Source: Deltaproteobacteria bacterium
GTDB lineage: Bacteria > Desulfobacterota > Desulfuromonadia > Geobacterales > Pseudopelobacteraceae
Length of the DNA: 64,000 bases
Direction of reading: 5' to 3'
Assembly (NCBI GenBank): GCA_016182975.1
Contig: JACPFJ010000023.1
Location: 1 to 64,000, forward strand
Positions 41,401 to 50,938 of this stretch are shown one piece after another (the first letter of the stretch is position 1; each line of letters starts with the position of its first letter). The translations under genes were made by a program, and so were the position numbers. The notes beneath the pieces are model-generated. The model did not search any database and was not told the origin of the DNA. It was given only the letters and a program-made list of their open reading frames with translations.

Positions 41401-43613
41401 TGGTGAATCGTATGCCGTACCAGGCAAAAGACATACTCAGATGGCTAATGAGCCGGTTCACGGCAAAGACCCTGCCGCTTGTGCTGCTGGCAGGGTTGTC
41501 GTCTCTCCTGATTACCCCTCCCGCTGCTCACGCTTCAATCCCCAACCGGGTCTACCGTGTCGATATCCGCCCCAAGAAAGACCATACCCGCATAACCGTC
41601 AGGCTGCAGGGTCCGCCGCGCTACACCCTGACCACCCTGCCCGGCAACAGGCTGCGCCTCATCATGCAGGATACGGGCGGGCCGCTTTTTAGAAAGTTCA
41701 GGGCCTATTCCGATGTCAATATCGGCGGCTTGACGTTCTCCCGGCGTGGCGCAAACCTGTTGATGACGTTCCAGTTTGCCCCCGGTGCGGGATGGCGCGA
41801 CCTCAACCTGGACGGTGTCAGCGCCATTACCCTGGATGTGGGCAAGCCGTTCAACCCCGGCCCGCCACATCCCACCATCCCAGGCAGGGAAAGGATCTGG
41901 AATGGTGTCGAGAAGCTCGTGCGGGACTTTGATCCGCCCCTCAAACCCGAGATTCCGTTTCTTCCCACCGATCGTCAGATCCTCAAGGAGATCCTCGACG
42001 AGAGCGGCCAACAGGCCTTCGTGGCGGCCGAAGCGGCGCTCTACAAAGGGCGTCTGTCCGAGGCGGAGGAAATCTTTACCCACTTTGCCACCCTGCAGAC
42101 ACCTGTCAGATCCCTGGCCCTCTATCGTCTCGGAGAGACGCTCTACAAACTGCAAAAGTATCCCCAGGCGCTGGCCGCTTTCCGTGAGGCCGAGAGGCTG
42201 TGGGCGGCCTACCTGGGTTTCAACCCCGGCGTTGCCTTTTACTACGGCGACAGCATCGCGCGCAGCGGCGACCTGGCGGCGGGGCGCACGCTTCTGGCCC
42301 ATCTGATCGCACGGCTGGCGGACAAGAATTACGCGCCTGCGCTCCTTGTGCGGATGGCCGATGTCCTGGTTCGGCAGGGGCATGACCGGGAGGCGCTCGC
42401 CGTGTATCGCACGGTGGCGGAAAACTACAAGGACAACAAGGCCGGCCAACTGGCGCGCCTCAGGCTGGCCGACCGTGATTTCCTGGCGGCCACACCCTGG
42501 AACTATCGCCGCTTGGGTGAAACCTACCAGGACATCTCCAGCCATGCCGGCGACCCCACAGTACGCGAGGAGTCGCATTTCAAGCACGTGCTGCTCGGGG
42601 CCATACATGATGAGGCGCCCGAGGCGCTGCGGCAGGTGGTGATATTCCAGAAAAAATTCCCGCAGGGGGTATACGCCACTGTCTGCCGGACCATGCGGGA
42701 GGTGCTGGTGACCCAGGTCTACCGCGAAACATGGCGGGCCGGGGAGGGGGCAGGCCTGACCTCCGGAGTGGACCGCTGCGGTGGTTGCCACGGCGAGGGG
42801 GGCGTCTCTGCTACCGACATGGCCGCCCTGGTCCGCTTCGTGGAGGAGCACCACGACTATCTATCCGGCTGCATCGAGCAGCCCGAATTCCTGCCGAAGG
42901 TGGTCGCGGCGTATGAGGAAGCGGGCCGTCCCATCGAACTGATCAAGCTGTTCACAGGGCTGCTGGACCGACAATGGGCCGCGGCGGGCGCGCCGTTCAT
43001 GCATGAGGAAATCGCGGAGAAGGCGGATCTGCTGGGTGATACCGTCCTTGCGGAAAAGATGCTGCGTTCCTTCTTGCGGAAATATCCCACGCATTCCCGT
43101 GCGCGGCCGATAATGGAACGACTCGGCGGCATATATTTCGGCGAGCAAAGGTACCAGGAGGCGAGGGATACGCTTTTGTGGCTGTTCAACAGAGGTGAAC
43201 GCGCGCAGCGGCCGGAAAGTTACTATTACCTCGGCCGCTCGCTCTGGAATCAGAAGGGTTTTGCCCAGGCCGCCAGGGCGATGGAGCTTTACGTGGCATC
43301 CGGCGCCACAGGCGAGGGGGCAAGTCTGATGCCGGATGCCTATTACGTCGCCTCCTCGGCGCGGGAGGCGTTGGGGGACCGCAAAGGGGCTTTGCGCCTG
43401 ATCGAGGCCGGTATCCGCCAGAGTGCGAACGAGCGCAACGAGGGGCTGCTGTACAAGGCCGGCGAGCTTAACCTCCTGGATGGCAGAAAAGGGCTTGCCC
43501 GCGATTACTTCGAGCAGGTAGCGAAAAGGGGAAAGGATCCCGACTGGCAGAAAATGGCGCAGCAGGCCCTCGAATCTCTGGAGGCCAGTGACCCGCCGGG
43601 GGTATCGCGCTAG
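41400..43613 (+). CDS. Exported TPR-repeat protein with AMIN-like domain and one CXXCH motif
   Basis: 737 aa with a signal segment (about residues 20-45, LVLLAGLSSLLI...AHAS). An AMIN-like beta domain follows (VYRVDIRPKKDHTRITVRLQ). From about residue 180 on there are many TPR-type repeats. A single C460-G-G-C463-H464 motif could attach one c-type heme, which is unusual in a TPR protein. An alternative start lies at 41412. The gene lies directly before flgB and after chemotaxis genes, so a periplasmic role in flagellar assembly is possible. Function is not established. Confidence 0.75.
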   Translation: MVNRMPYQAKDILRWLMSRFTAKTLPLVLLAGLSSLLITPPAAHASIPNRVYRVDIRPKKDHTRITVRLQGPPRYTLTTLPGNRLRLIMQDTGGPLFRKFRAYSDVNIGGLTFSRRGANLLMTFQFAPGAGWRDLNLDGVSAITLDVGKPFNPGPPHPTIPGRERIWNGVEKLVRDFDPPLKPEIPFLPTDRQILKEILDESGQQAFVAAEAALYKGRLSEAEEIFTHFATLQTPVRSLALYRLGETLYKLQKYPQALAAFREAERLWAAYLGFNPGVAFYYGDSIARSGDLAAGRTLLAHLIARLADKNYAPALLVRMADVLVRQGHDREALAVYRTVAENYKDNKAGQLARLRLADRDFLAATPWNYRRLGETYQDISSHAGDPTVREESHFKHVLLGAIHDEAPEALRQVVIFQKKFPQGVYATVCRTMREVLVTQVYRETWRAGEGAGLTSGVDRCGGCHGEGGVSATDMAALVRFVEEHHDYLSGCIEQPEFLPKVVAAYEEAGRPIELIKLFTGLLDRQWAAAGAPFMHEEIAEKADLLGDTVLAEKMLRSFLRKYPTHSRARPIMERLGGIYFGEQRYQEARDTLLWLFNRGERAQRPESYYYLGRSLWNQKGFAQAARAMELYVASGATGEGASLMPDAYYVASSAREALGDRKGALRLIEAGIRQSANERNEGLLYKAGELNLLDGRKGLARDYFEQVAKRGKDPDWQKMAQQALESLEASDPPGVSR

Positions 43614-43830
43614 TTCCTCATACCCTGGCGGCCACGTCAATCGAATGACCGCGTCAAATTGCCGACACAGCTAGCTGGTTCGTGCGGTGTGCGGCAAAGG
43701 GACCCAGGTCCCATTCGTTCTGTCAATCCATATTGCGGAATGCCGATTTTTCGTTAAACAGTGCCGCATTGCAACAGAAACGAGAAAAGGTATAAATGTT
43801 GCATAAAAACAGCGTGAAAGGAGGCCGGCC
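43614..43830. other. Region upstream of flgB
   Basis: 217 bases without a gene. It contains a GGGACC-CA-GGTCCC palindrome (43699-43712) and a candidate sigma-54 promoter (43789-43804). A GCCGAT box near 43742 has no matching -35 element for sigma-28. Confidence 0.4.
43789..43804 (+). promoter_or_regulatory. Candidate sigma-54 promoter of the flagellar operon
   Basis: AAGG, ten bases, then GC in TGTTGCAT. The -12 box is good and the GG-N10-GC spacing exact; the -24 box lacks CAC. The predicted start is near 43814, about 17 nt before the flgB ATG and just ahead of AAAGGAGG. Confidence 0.4.
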
Positions 43831-44253
43831 ATGCCAGTAGATGGTATTTTCAATACAACCGTTGAACTCCTCGGGAAAAGTATCGATCTGCGAGCCAGGA
43901 GCCAGAACCTGATCGCTTCGAATGTCGCCAATGCTGAAACCCCCAACTACGTGCCCAAATCGTTGGCCTTCGAGGACGAACTCCAGGGGGCGCTCAAGGG
44001 GGGCGGGAAGGTGGCTTCGGCCATGACCCACACCCGCCATCTGCCGCTGAAGGGCGCGGCTAGCAGGCTCCAGTCGGTAACCGGCCGGGTCGTGGAGACC
44101 CCAGCTAAAACACCCGGCAGGGACGGCAACGCGGTGGAGCTTGAGAACGAAATGACGAGGATGGCGGAAAATCAGATCATGTACAATGCGTCGGTCCAGA
44201 TCCTCTCCAAGAAGTTCGAGGGTCTGCGCTCTGCGTTGAAAGAGGGTAAATAA
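43831..44253 (+). CDS. flgB: Flagellar basal-body rod protein FlgB
   Basis: 140 aa, the usual size. It has the rod-protein N terminus with NLIASNVANAETPNYVP and C-terminal helix ENQIMYNASVQILSKKFEGL. FlgB forms the proximal rod above the MS ring. It starts after GAAAGGAGG and ends directly before flgC. It is the first gene of the basal-body operon, which runs through flhG. Confidence 0.96.
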   Translation: MPVDGIFNTTVELLGKSIDLRARSQNLIASNVANAETPNYVPKSLAFEDELQGALKGGGKVASAMTHTRHLPLKGAASRLQSVTGRVVETPAKTPGRDGNAVELENEMTRMAENQIMYNASVQILSKKFEGLRSALKEGK

Positions 44254-44691
44254 ATGGATTTCTTCAGTTCGATGAATGTGAGCTCCTCGGCGCTGTCGGC
44301 CGAGCGTACGCGGATGAACCTGATTTCCAGCAATCTGGCCAATGCAAACGCCACCCGCACCCCGGAGGGGGGGCCGTACAAGCGCAAGGATGCCGTCTTT
44401 GCCGCAACACCGCTGGAAAACGGTTTCAACAGGGTGCTGGACAGGGCTGCCGGTCGTGACGTTCGCCAGGTGGAGGTGATGCGGATCGTCGAGGATCAGA
44501 ATCCGCCGCGATTGCAGTATGATCCGGGCCATCCCGATGCCAATCCCCAGGGGTATGTGGCCATGCCCAACGTGAACGTGGTTGAGGAGATGGCGGACAT
44601 GATCAACGCCACTCGTTCTTACGAGGCCAACGTGACGGCGGTTCAGGCGGCCAAGAGCATGGCGCTCAAGACCCTTGAGATCGGTAAATAG
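44254..44691 (+). CDS. flgC: Flagellar basal-body rod protein FlgC
   Basis: 145 aa. The N terminus holds the rod motif NLISSNLANANATRTPEGGP and the C-terminal heptad helix ends NATRSYEANVTAVQAAKSMALKTLEIGK, typical of FlgC. The ATG follows the flgB stop directly, so translation is coupled. It forms the proximal rod with FlgB. Confidence 0.97.
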   Translation: MDFFSSMNVSSSALSAERTRMNLISSNLANANATRTPEGGPYKRKDAVFAATPLENGFNRVLDRAAGRDVRQVEVMRIVEDQNPPRLQYDPGHPDANPQGYVAMPNVNVVEEMADMINATRSYEANVTAVQAAKSMALKTLEIGK

Positions 44692-44737
44692 GCATTATCA
44701 AGTTTACTTTGCATAGTATGAAAGGGAGGACTCCATC

Positions 44738-45040
44738 GTGGAATTGAAAGGGATTGAAACCGGACTAGGGGTTGGCAGGGCGTTTCCCGAGCTTGGTGGC
44801 GCCAAGGCATCCTCTCCGGCGGAGGGGGCCGGCAAATTCTTCACCGAGCTCGTATCCAAGGTGAACGATCTCCAGACCCAGTCGGACAAGGCCATCCAGG
44901 GGGTCGCCAGCGGCGAGAACAAGAACCTCCACGAGGTAATGATCTCCATGGAAAAGGCCAGCATCTCCTTTCTCTTCATGTCCCAGGTGCGCAACAAGGC
45001 CCTTGAGGCATACCAGGAAGTGATGCGCATGCAGGTGTAG
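44738..45040 (+). CDS. fliE: Flagellar hook-basal body complex protein FliE
   Basis: 100 aa, started at GTG after AAAGGGAGG. The C-terminal half ([20 protein letters not shown], then [19 protein letters not shown]) is the FliE signature helix pair. FliE joins the MS ring to the rod and is needed for rod export. It lies between flgC and fliF as in most flagellar operons. Confidence 0.95.
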   Translation: MELKGIETGLGVGRAFPELGGAKASSPAEGAGKFFTELVSKVNDLQTQSDKAIQGVASGENKNLHEVMISMEKASISFLFMSQVRNKALEAYQEVMRMQV

Positions 45041-45122
45041 CGGCGGCGCCGGAATGGCCTTGCCGCCTGTTTCGCCAATTGATTCACCCAAACACCGCTG
45101 AAAGGATGAACCAGACAGATCG

Positions 45123-46706
45123 ATGCCTGAAGGATTGAGAAGACTCATAGAGCCGTTCATGGCGCTGTCGCCCGGTAAGCGCATGCTGATTGCCGCTGTG
45201 GCGTTATTGTCGGTTATGGCATTTGCGGTGTTGATTTTCGTTGCCAACCGGACCGATTATCGTCCCCTGTTTACCAACCTCACCGCCGAGGACGCGGGTG
45301 AGATGGTCAAAAAGCTGAAGGACTCCAAGACCCCCTATCAGATCACCGCCGATGGGAAAGGTATCCTGGTCCCGTCCGACAAGGTCTATGAGCTGCGTCT
45401 CTCCATGGCATCCGAAGGCCTCCCCCAGGGGGGCGGGATAGGCTTCGAGATCTTCGACCGCAAGAGCTTCGGTATGACGGAGTTCGTGCAAAAGCTCAAC
45501 TACCAGCGGGCCCTTCAGGGGGAGCTCTCCCGCACCATCTCCCAGATCAATGGTGTCGAACAGGCCCGTATCCATCTGGTCATCCCCGAGAAATCACTCT
45601 TCAAGGAGAACGAAAAACCGGCCACGGCCTCGGTCGTGCTCAAGATGAAGTCCAATCGACCGTTGCGTGACGGTGAGGTCCAGGGGGTGGTCCATCTGAT
45701 GGCCTCCTCCATCGAGGGATTGGACCCGGAACATGTTACCGTGCTGGACAGCCGGGGCAAGATCCTCAGCAAGGGGAACGGCGCGGCGGACCCGACGTCC
45801 AAGGTGACCACCGCCATGCAGGAAACCCAGCGGGGTTACGAGAAGAACGTCGAGGAGCGCATCCAGTCGCTCCTCGACCGCATTGTCGGTTCCGGCAAGT
45901 CGGTGGCGCGGGTATCGGCGGTATTCGACTTCAAACAGGTGGAGCGGGTTGAGGAAAAGTTCGACCCCGAGTCAATCGCGGTCAGGAGCGAGCAGCGTAC
46001 CGAGGAGAAGGGCGCCTCCACCACTACCAACGCAGGTGTTCCCGGCGTGCAGACCAATCTCGGCCGGGCCGCGCAGGGCACTGCGGCCACAGGCGGCGGC
46101 TCGAAGAATGATGAGACGCTCAACTACGAGGTCAGCCGCTCCACCGCGAAAATCATCGAACCGGTGGGTGCGCTCAGCAAGATTTCGGTGGCCGTGCTGG
46201 TGGACGGCAAGTATGAGGCGCCGGCCGCAGTCAAGGACGGGCAGGCCGCCAAACCCAAATACACCCCCCGTTCGCCCGATGAGTTGCAGAAGATCGAGGC
46301 CCTGGTCAAGAGTGCGGTCGGTTTCAACCCTGAACGGGGGGACCAGTTGAGCGTCCAGAACATCCCTTTCCAGGATACCGGCGATGCAGGCAGTGTCGAG
46401 ACACCCAAGTGGTGGAGCGACCCGTTCTTTCTCTCCCTGTTCAAGAACCTGTTGATCGGTCTGGGGTTCCTGGCACTGATTCTCTTCGTCATCCGCCCGC
46501 TGCTGAGTTCCCTCAGGCTCGTGCGCCCCGCCATGCTTGAGACGTTCGATCCGGCCCACGAGATGGCCGAAAAGCTCAGCTCTTCCGAGCGGGCCCAGAT
46601 ATCGATGCAGATGGCCGAGCAGAAAAACCTGATCGAACAGGCCAAGAACGACCCGTACCAAGTGGCCCAGATCCTCCAGAACTGGCTGGGGGAAGATTCC
46701 AAGTAA
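45123..46706 (+). CDS. fliF: Flagellar MS-ring protein FliF
   Basis: 527 aa with two membrane helices, at about 20-42 and 440-460, bracketing a large periplasmic domain. YRPLFTNLTAEDAGEMV and the EKSLFKENEKPATASVVLK segment are typical of the ring-building motifs. A Gly/Ala/Thr-rich loop (about 290-325) interrupts the periplasmic part. The C-terminal cytosolic segment (NWLGEDSK at the end) binds FliG, encoded next. FliF forms the MS ring on which the motor is built. Confidence 0.97.
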   Translation: MPEGLRRLIEPFMALSPGKRMLIAAVALLSVMAFAVLIFVANRTDYRPLFTNLTAEDAGEMVKKLKDSKTPYQITADGKGILVPSDKVYELRLSMASEGLPQGGGIGFEIFDRKSFGMTEFVQKLNYQRALQGELSRTISQINGVEQARIHLVIPEKSLFKENEKPATASVVLKMKSNRPLRDGEVQGVVHLMASSIEGLDPEHVTVLDSRGKILSKGNGAADPTSKVTTAMQETQRGYEKNVEERIQSLLDRIVGSGKSVARVSAVFDFKQVERVEEKFDPESIAVRSEQRTEEKGASTTTNAGVPGVQTNLGRAAQGTAATGGGSKNDETLNYEVSRSTAKIIEPVGALSKISVAVLVDGKYEAPAAVKDGQAAKPKYTPRSPDELQKIEALVKSAVGFNPERGDQLSVQNIPFQDTGDAGSVETPKWWSDPFFLSLFKNLLIGLGFLALILFVIRPLLSSLRLVRPAMLETFDPAHEMAEKLSSSERAQISMQMAEQKNLIEQAKNDPYQVAQILQNWLGEDSK

Positions 46707-46730
46707 TCACATGCAACATCTAAGGATACC

Positions 46731-47723
46731 ATGACAGGCTCCGATAAGGCCGCCATACTGCTCCTCTACCTGGGTAACGATGTTACCAGCAAGGTTTTCG
46801 AGCATATGGACGACGACGAGATAAAGAAGATCAGCAAGAGCATGGCCAGGCTCGGTCACATTCCCCGCAGCACCATCATGGAGGTGGTCGAGGACTTCAC
46901 CACGGTTATCAACCCGGAAGCCGGCATCTTCTCCCAGGGAGATGAGTTCGTCCGCAAGATACTGGAGAAGGCCCTCGGACCGGTCAAGGCCGAGATGCTC
47001 ATGGAGGAACTGGCGGCTTCAAGCTACGGCGACCTGGTGGACATCCTGGCCAACATGGACGCCAAGAGTATCGCCAACTTCCTCTCCCAGGAGCACCCCC
47101 AGACCATTGCCGTCATCCTGGCCAAGCTCAAATCCAAGCAGACCAGCGAGATCATCAGTCTGCTCCCCCATGAGCTCCAGGCCGAGGTCGTCCTGCGCAT
47201 CGCCGACGTCGAGCAGGTCTCTCCGGAGATACTGCAGGAGATCGACGAGGTGATGAAGCGTGAGATCAACTCCATGGGGGGCACCGCCCGCTACAAGGTG
47301 GGGGGCATCGAGAAGGTCGTCGAGATGTTCAACCACTTCGACCGCAGCAAGGAGAAGCAGATCCTCGACAAGCTGGATGTCCTCAGTCCGCCCCTGGCGG
47401 AGATCATCCGCAAGCACCTCTTTACCTTCGAGGATATCTTCCGGCTTGATGACCGCAGCGTTCAGTCCATCATGCGCGAGGTGAGCAACGATACCCTGAC
47501 CCTGGCCATGAAGACGTCGCCAGATGACGTCAAGGAAAAGATATTCAAGAACATTTCCAGTCGTGCCGCAGAGATGATCAAGGAGGACCTGGAGGTGATG
47601 GGTCCGGTACGGCTTTCGGATGTCGAGAAGGCCCAATCGGAGATCATCAAGATCGTACGCAAGATGGAGGAGGAGGGGAAAATCGTTCTGGCCGGCCGCG
47701 GAGGGGACGATGTCCTCGTCTAG
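46731..47723 (+). CDS. fliG: Flagellar motor switch protein FliG
   Basis: 330 aa with the three domains of FliG. The middle domain has EHPQTIAVILAKL (EHPQ motif) for FliM binding. The C-terminal domain holds the charged torque helix (DDRSVQSIMREVSNDTL). It couples the rotor to the stator and binds FliF by its N terminus. It overlaps fliH by 14 nt. Length and motifs are normal. Confidence 0.97.
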   Translation: MTGSDKAAILLLYLGNDVTSKVFEHMDDDEIKKISKSMARLGHIPRSTIMEVVEDFTTVINPEAGIFSQGDEFVRKILEKALGPVKAEMLMEELAASSYGDLVDILANMDAKSIANFLSQEHPQTIAVILAKLKSKQTSEIISLLPHELQAEVVLRIADVEQVSPEILQEIDEVMKREINSMGGTARYKVGGIEKVVEMFNHFDRSKEKQILDKLDVLSPPLAEIIRKHLFTFEDIFRLDDRSVQSIMREVSNDTLTLAMKTSPDDVKEKIFKNISSRAAEMIKEDLEVMGPVRLSDVEKAQSEIIKIVRKMEEEGKIVLAGRGGDDVLV

Positions 47724-48486
47724 GATCATCAAGTCGGTACAAAACAGTGCCGACAAATTGACGGAGTTCAGCTTCAGGCCGATCGGTCATCTTGCTATTG
47801 CGGCGCCTCCGGACGGAGCAGCAGGGTTTGTTCCCACGGCGCCGCCCGGCGAAACCGCGGGATTCATTCCCATGGGACTGCTCGATACCTCTGAGGCCGG
47901 CGCCGGTTATCCTTCGGATCAGGATGTCACTCCCCAGGAGCCGCCGGGGATCACGCTTACCGAAGAGGAGTTTGAACGGAGACTCCGTGAATCCTATGAG
48001 AGTGGCCTCCGGGATGGCAAAAGCCTGGCCGAACGGGGACTGTTGAATGTCTTCACATCCCTGCGCACGGCCGCGGATGGATTGCACGCCCTGCGGGACA
48101 AGGTCCTGCGCGAGTCCGAGGAAGAACTCATCAGGCTGATCATGATCGTGGCGCGCAAGGTCATCCTGCGCGAGGTGGCTCAGGACCGGCGTATTCTGGC
48201 GGAGGTCGTCCAGGCGGCTATTGCGGATATTTCAGGGCGTGATGAGATTACCATCCACCTGAACCCCGACGATTACGCCCAGGTTTCCGCCGGTCGCGAG
48301 GATTTTTTCCACAAGGAGGCCGTCACGGAGAGGATGCAGTTCAAGGCCGATCCGGCGGTGCTTTCGGGGTCCTGCCGGATCGACACGGACATGGGGACCA
48401 TCGATGCCAGTATCGATTCGCAGCTGGATGAAATCTTCCGGCGTCTGCAGGAGGAACGCAGCCTGTCATCGGGTGGCGGCGCCTAG
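47710..48486 (+). CDS. fliH: Flagellar assembly protein FliH
   Basis: 258 aa from the ATG overlapping the fliG end; the open frame further upstream is a shadow inside fliG. The N-terminal third is Pro/Gly-rich and variable. The middle is helical (TEEEFERRLRESYESGLRDG), and the C-terminal FliH domain has RLIMIVARKVILREVAQDRR. FliH is the negative regulator and stalk of the FliI ATPase, encoded next, and anchors it to the C ring. Confidence 0.93.
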   Translation: MSSSRIIKSVQNSADKLTEFSFRPIGHLAIAAPPDGAAGFVPTAPPGETAGFIPMGLLDTSEAGAGYPSDQDVTPQEPPGITLTEEEFERRLRESYESGLRDGKSLAERGLLNVFTSLRTAADGLHALRDKVLRESEEELIRLIMIVARKVILREVAQDRRILAEVVQAAIADISGRDEITIHLNPDDYAQVSAGREDFFHKEAVTERMQFKADPAVLSGSCRIDTDMGTIDASIDSQLDEIFRRLQEERSLSSGGGA

Positions 48487-48503
48487 CGCCAAGGAAACGT
48501 CTC

Positions 48504-49823
48504 GTGCCCGATCACTCCATCAATCTTGCGAAATATCGCGCCGCCGTGGAATCAGCCAAGCCGATCAGGTTGCACGGCAAGGTCACCCAGGTGGTGGGAC
48601 TGGTCATCGAGGGTTATTGCCCCGATACATCGGTAGGCGCCATCTGCGAGATAAGACCTCAGGAGGGCGAACCGATTCCGGCCGAGGTGGTCGGCTTCCG
48701 TAATAACAAGACGCTGCTCATGCCGCTGGGAGATCTCAGGGGGGTGGGGCTGAACAGCCTGATCACCATCAGTCGGGACAAGGCATCCCTGGGAGTTGGT
48801 CCACTCATGCTGGGACGTGTGATCGATGGCTTGGGAAATCCCATCGATGACAAGGGGGCGTTGCGGGTTGAGGAGGAATATCCGATCTACGCCGCGCCTG
48901 TTAATCCAATGACACGCCCTCCCATCCGTAAGCCGCTGGATCTGGGGATCAGGAGCATCAACGGGCTCTTGACCTGTGGGCAGGGGCAGCGCGTCGGTAT
49001 CATGGCGGGTTCCGGTGTGGGAAAATCGACCCTGCTCGGCATGATCGCCCGCTACACCGAGGCGGATGTCAACGTGATCGCCCTGATCGGTGAGCGTGGC
49101 CGCGAACTGCGGGAGTTTATCGAAAAGGATCTGCAGGAAGAGGGGCTGAAGAAATCGGTGGTGGTGGTTGCCACCTCGGATCAGCCGCCGCTGGTGCGTA
49201 TGCGCGGCGCCTACATCGCCACCACCATCGCCGAATATTTTCAGACCCAGGGCAAGAAGGTGCTGCTGATGATGGACTCGGCAACCCGCTTTGCCATGGC
49301 CATGCGCGAGGTGGGACTGGCCATCGGCGAGCCGCCCACAACCAAGGGATATACCCCCTCGGTCTTTGCGGCGTTGCCCAAACTGCTGGAGCGCACCGGC
49401 AATTTTACTGAGGGGAGCATCACCGGTCTATACACGGTGCTCGTCGAGGGGGATGATTTTAACGAGCCGATCTCCGACTCCATGCGCAGCATCCTCGACG
49501 GGCATATCGTCCTGTCGCGGAGCCTGGCGGCACGCAACATATACCCCCCCATAGACATCCTGGCCAGCGCCAGCAGGGTCATGAACGACGTGGCTCCGCA
49601 GTCTCACCAGGATCTGGCCGGGAGGTTCAAGGAGGCGCTGGCCACCTACCGCCAGTCCGAGGATTTGATCAATATCGGGGCTTACAAGGCCGGAAGCAAT
49701 TCCGGTATAGATTATGCTATGTCAAAGTACGACAGGATGATAACGTACCTGAAGCAGGCCGTCCATGACCCTGTTTCCATGCAGGAAGCCGTTCAGGGCC
49801 TGAAAATGCTATTCGAACATTGA
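48504..49823 (+). CDS. fliI: Flagellum-specific ATPase FliI
   Basis: 439 aa, GTG start after AAGGAAA. Walker A is G169-SGVGKST176, and Walker B lies in VLLMMDSATRFAMA. The C-terminal domain ends in the usual coiled segment. This F1-beta-like ATPase energises the flagellar export gate and dissociates chaperones. The gene order fliH-fliI-fliJ is typical. No anomalies seen. Confidence 0.97.
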   Translation: MPDHSINLAKYRAAVESAKPIRLHGKVTQVVGLVIEGYCPDTSVGAICEIRPQEGEPIPAEVVGFRNNKTLLMPLGDLRGVGLNSLITISRDKASLGVGPLMLGRVIDGLGNPIDDKGALRVEEEYPIYAAPVNPMTRPPIRKPLDLGIRSINGLLTCGQGQRVGIMAGSGVGKSTLLGMIARYTEADVNVIALIGERGRELREFIEKDLQEEGLKKSVVVVATSDQPPLVRMRGAYIATTIAEYFQTQGKKVLLMMDSATRFAMAMREVGLAIGEPPTTKGYTPSVFAALPKLLERTGNFTEGSITGLYTVLVEGDDFNEPISDSMRSILDGHIVLSRSLAARNIYPPIDILASASRVMNDVAPQSHQDLAGRFKEALATYRQSEDLINIGAYKAGSNSGIDYAMSKYDRMITYLKQAVHDPVSMQEAVQGLKMLFEH

Positions 49824-49855
49824 CGCGGACCGGTTGCGCAGGGAGGTGAACGTTC

Positions 49856-50302
49856 GTGGCGGGTAAGCGGTTCGAGCTGGAACAAGTGCTCAAGTACCGT
49901 ATGGATGTCGAGCGGATGCGCAGGCAGGAGTTTGCCGCCGCCAAGCAGGAATTCGAGCATGCCAGTGACCAGCTCAGCCGCGAAGAGGCGCTGGTGGAGA
50001 ACCTGGCCAGCGAGTTCTGCCACCGTCAGGGCGAATTGGAGAGCATCGAGGAGATGCGCAGGTATGCGGACTTCTTCGCCCGCAAGCGTGAAGAGATCAA
50101 GGATCGGAAGGAGCGGGTCGAGCAGCTCGGACATGTGCTGAGTGAGCGGCGCGAGACGCTGCTGGATGCCACCAAGGACAAAAAGGTGCTGGAATCGCTC
50201 AAGGATAAGAAGGCAAAGGAATTCCGGCAGGCAATGGACCAGAAGGAGCAGTCGTTCATGGACGAGATTGCCATTCAGAAAAAAGGGGAAGGGGACCGGT
50301 GA
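49856..50302 (+). CDS. fliJ: Flagellar export protein FliJ
   Basis: 148 aa, nearly all coiled-coil, with FELEQVLKYRMDVERMRRQE at the start as in FliJ. GTG start after GGGAGGTGA. FliJ inserts in the FliI hexamer, like the gamma subunit of F1, and helps chaperone cycling. Its stop overlaps the motE-like GTG (GTGA). Confidence 0.92.
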   Translation: MAGKRFELEQVLKYRMDVERMRRQEFAAAKQEFEHASDQLSREEALVENLASEFCHRQGELESIEEMRRYADFFARKREEIKDRKERVEQLGHVLSERRETLLDATKDKKVLESLKDKKAKEFRQAMDQKEQSFMDEIAIQKKGEGDR

Positions 50303-50871
50303 AGCGGCTGCTTGCCATCGGTTGTGCCGCGGCCCTGCTTGCCGGAAGCTTCTCCCTGGAGCGGTTCCGTCTGGGGACGTTGAACGCGGGAGCAGAAAGC
50401 GAGACATCCCCAAAGGCGTCCGCCGAGATCGCCAATGGACAGGGTAGCGCGCAATCGGGTCAGCAGCACCTGAGCGCCTCCCGCGCGGCGCGGGAGGAGA
50501 AGGCCATCCAGGATGCCAGGCGTCAACAGTTGGCGGAAAAGGAAGCGGCCCAGGCTGCCAAGGAACAGGAGCTGAAGAAGTTGGGCTCAAAATTGGACTC
50601 CCAGATCAGGTCGCTGGACGACTCCAAGAAACGGTTGGATGAGTCGTTGAAGGCACAGAAAAAGATCCAGGACGAGAAGCTTAAGAAGATGATAGGGGTT
50701 TTCAAGAAGATGCGCCCTGAACAGGCCGGGGAGTTGATGGACAAACTTGAGGAGGAAAAGGTCATCTCCCTGCTCAACCAGATGGACACCAAGACGGTGA
50801 TAAAGCTGGTCCCGTTCCTGAAACAGCCCAGGGTGTTGAAGTGGATCAACGAGAATCTTAAGGGTGTATAA
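50299..50871 (+). CDS. MotE-like / MgtE-N domain flagellar protein
   Basis: 190 aa, GTG start overlapping the fliJ stop. A signal-anchor segment (LLAIGCAAALLAGSF) is followed by a long coiled coil (about 60-140) and a C-terminal MgtE-intracellular-N-like domain (KMIGVFKKMRPEQAGELMDKL, then LNQMDTKTVIKLVPFL). In some bacteria a protein of this type stabilises MotC/MotB (MotE). Its position between fliJ and fliK is usual in Geobacter-like operons. The exact role here is inferred. Confidence 0.8.
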   Translation: MKRLLAIGCAAALLAGSFSLERFRLGTLNAGAESETSPKASAEIANGQGSAQSGQQHLSASRAAREEKAIQDARRQQLAEKEAAQAAKEQELKKLGSKLDSQIRSLDDSKKRLDESLKAQKKIQDEKLKKMIGVFKKMRPEQAGELMDKLEEEKVISLLNQMDTKTVIKLVPFLKQPRVLKWINENLKGV

Positions 50872-50938
50872 GGGCTTTTATGGGCGGTGTTTCTGTCCAT
50901 GTCCATAAAAAATCTGCAAAGAGAGGAGGTGAGAACAA

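Noticed and set aside
43735-43760. Sigma-28 promoter (GCCGAT box) before flgB
   Set aside because: No TAAA-type -35 element at the required distance.
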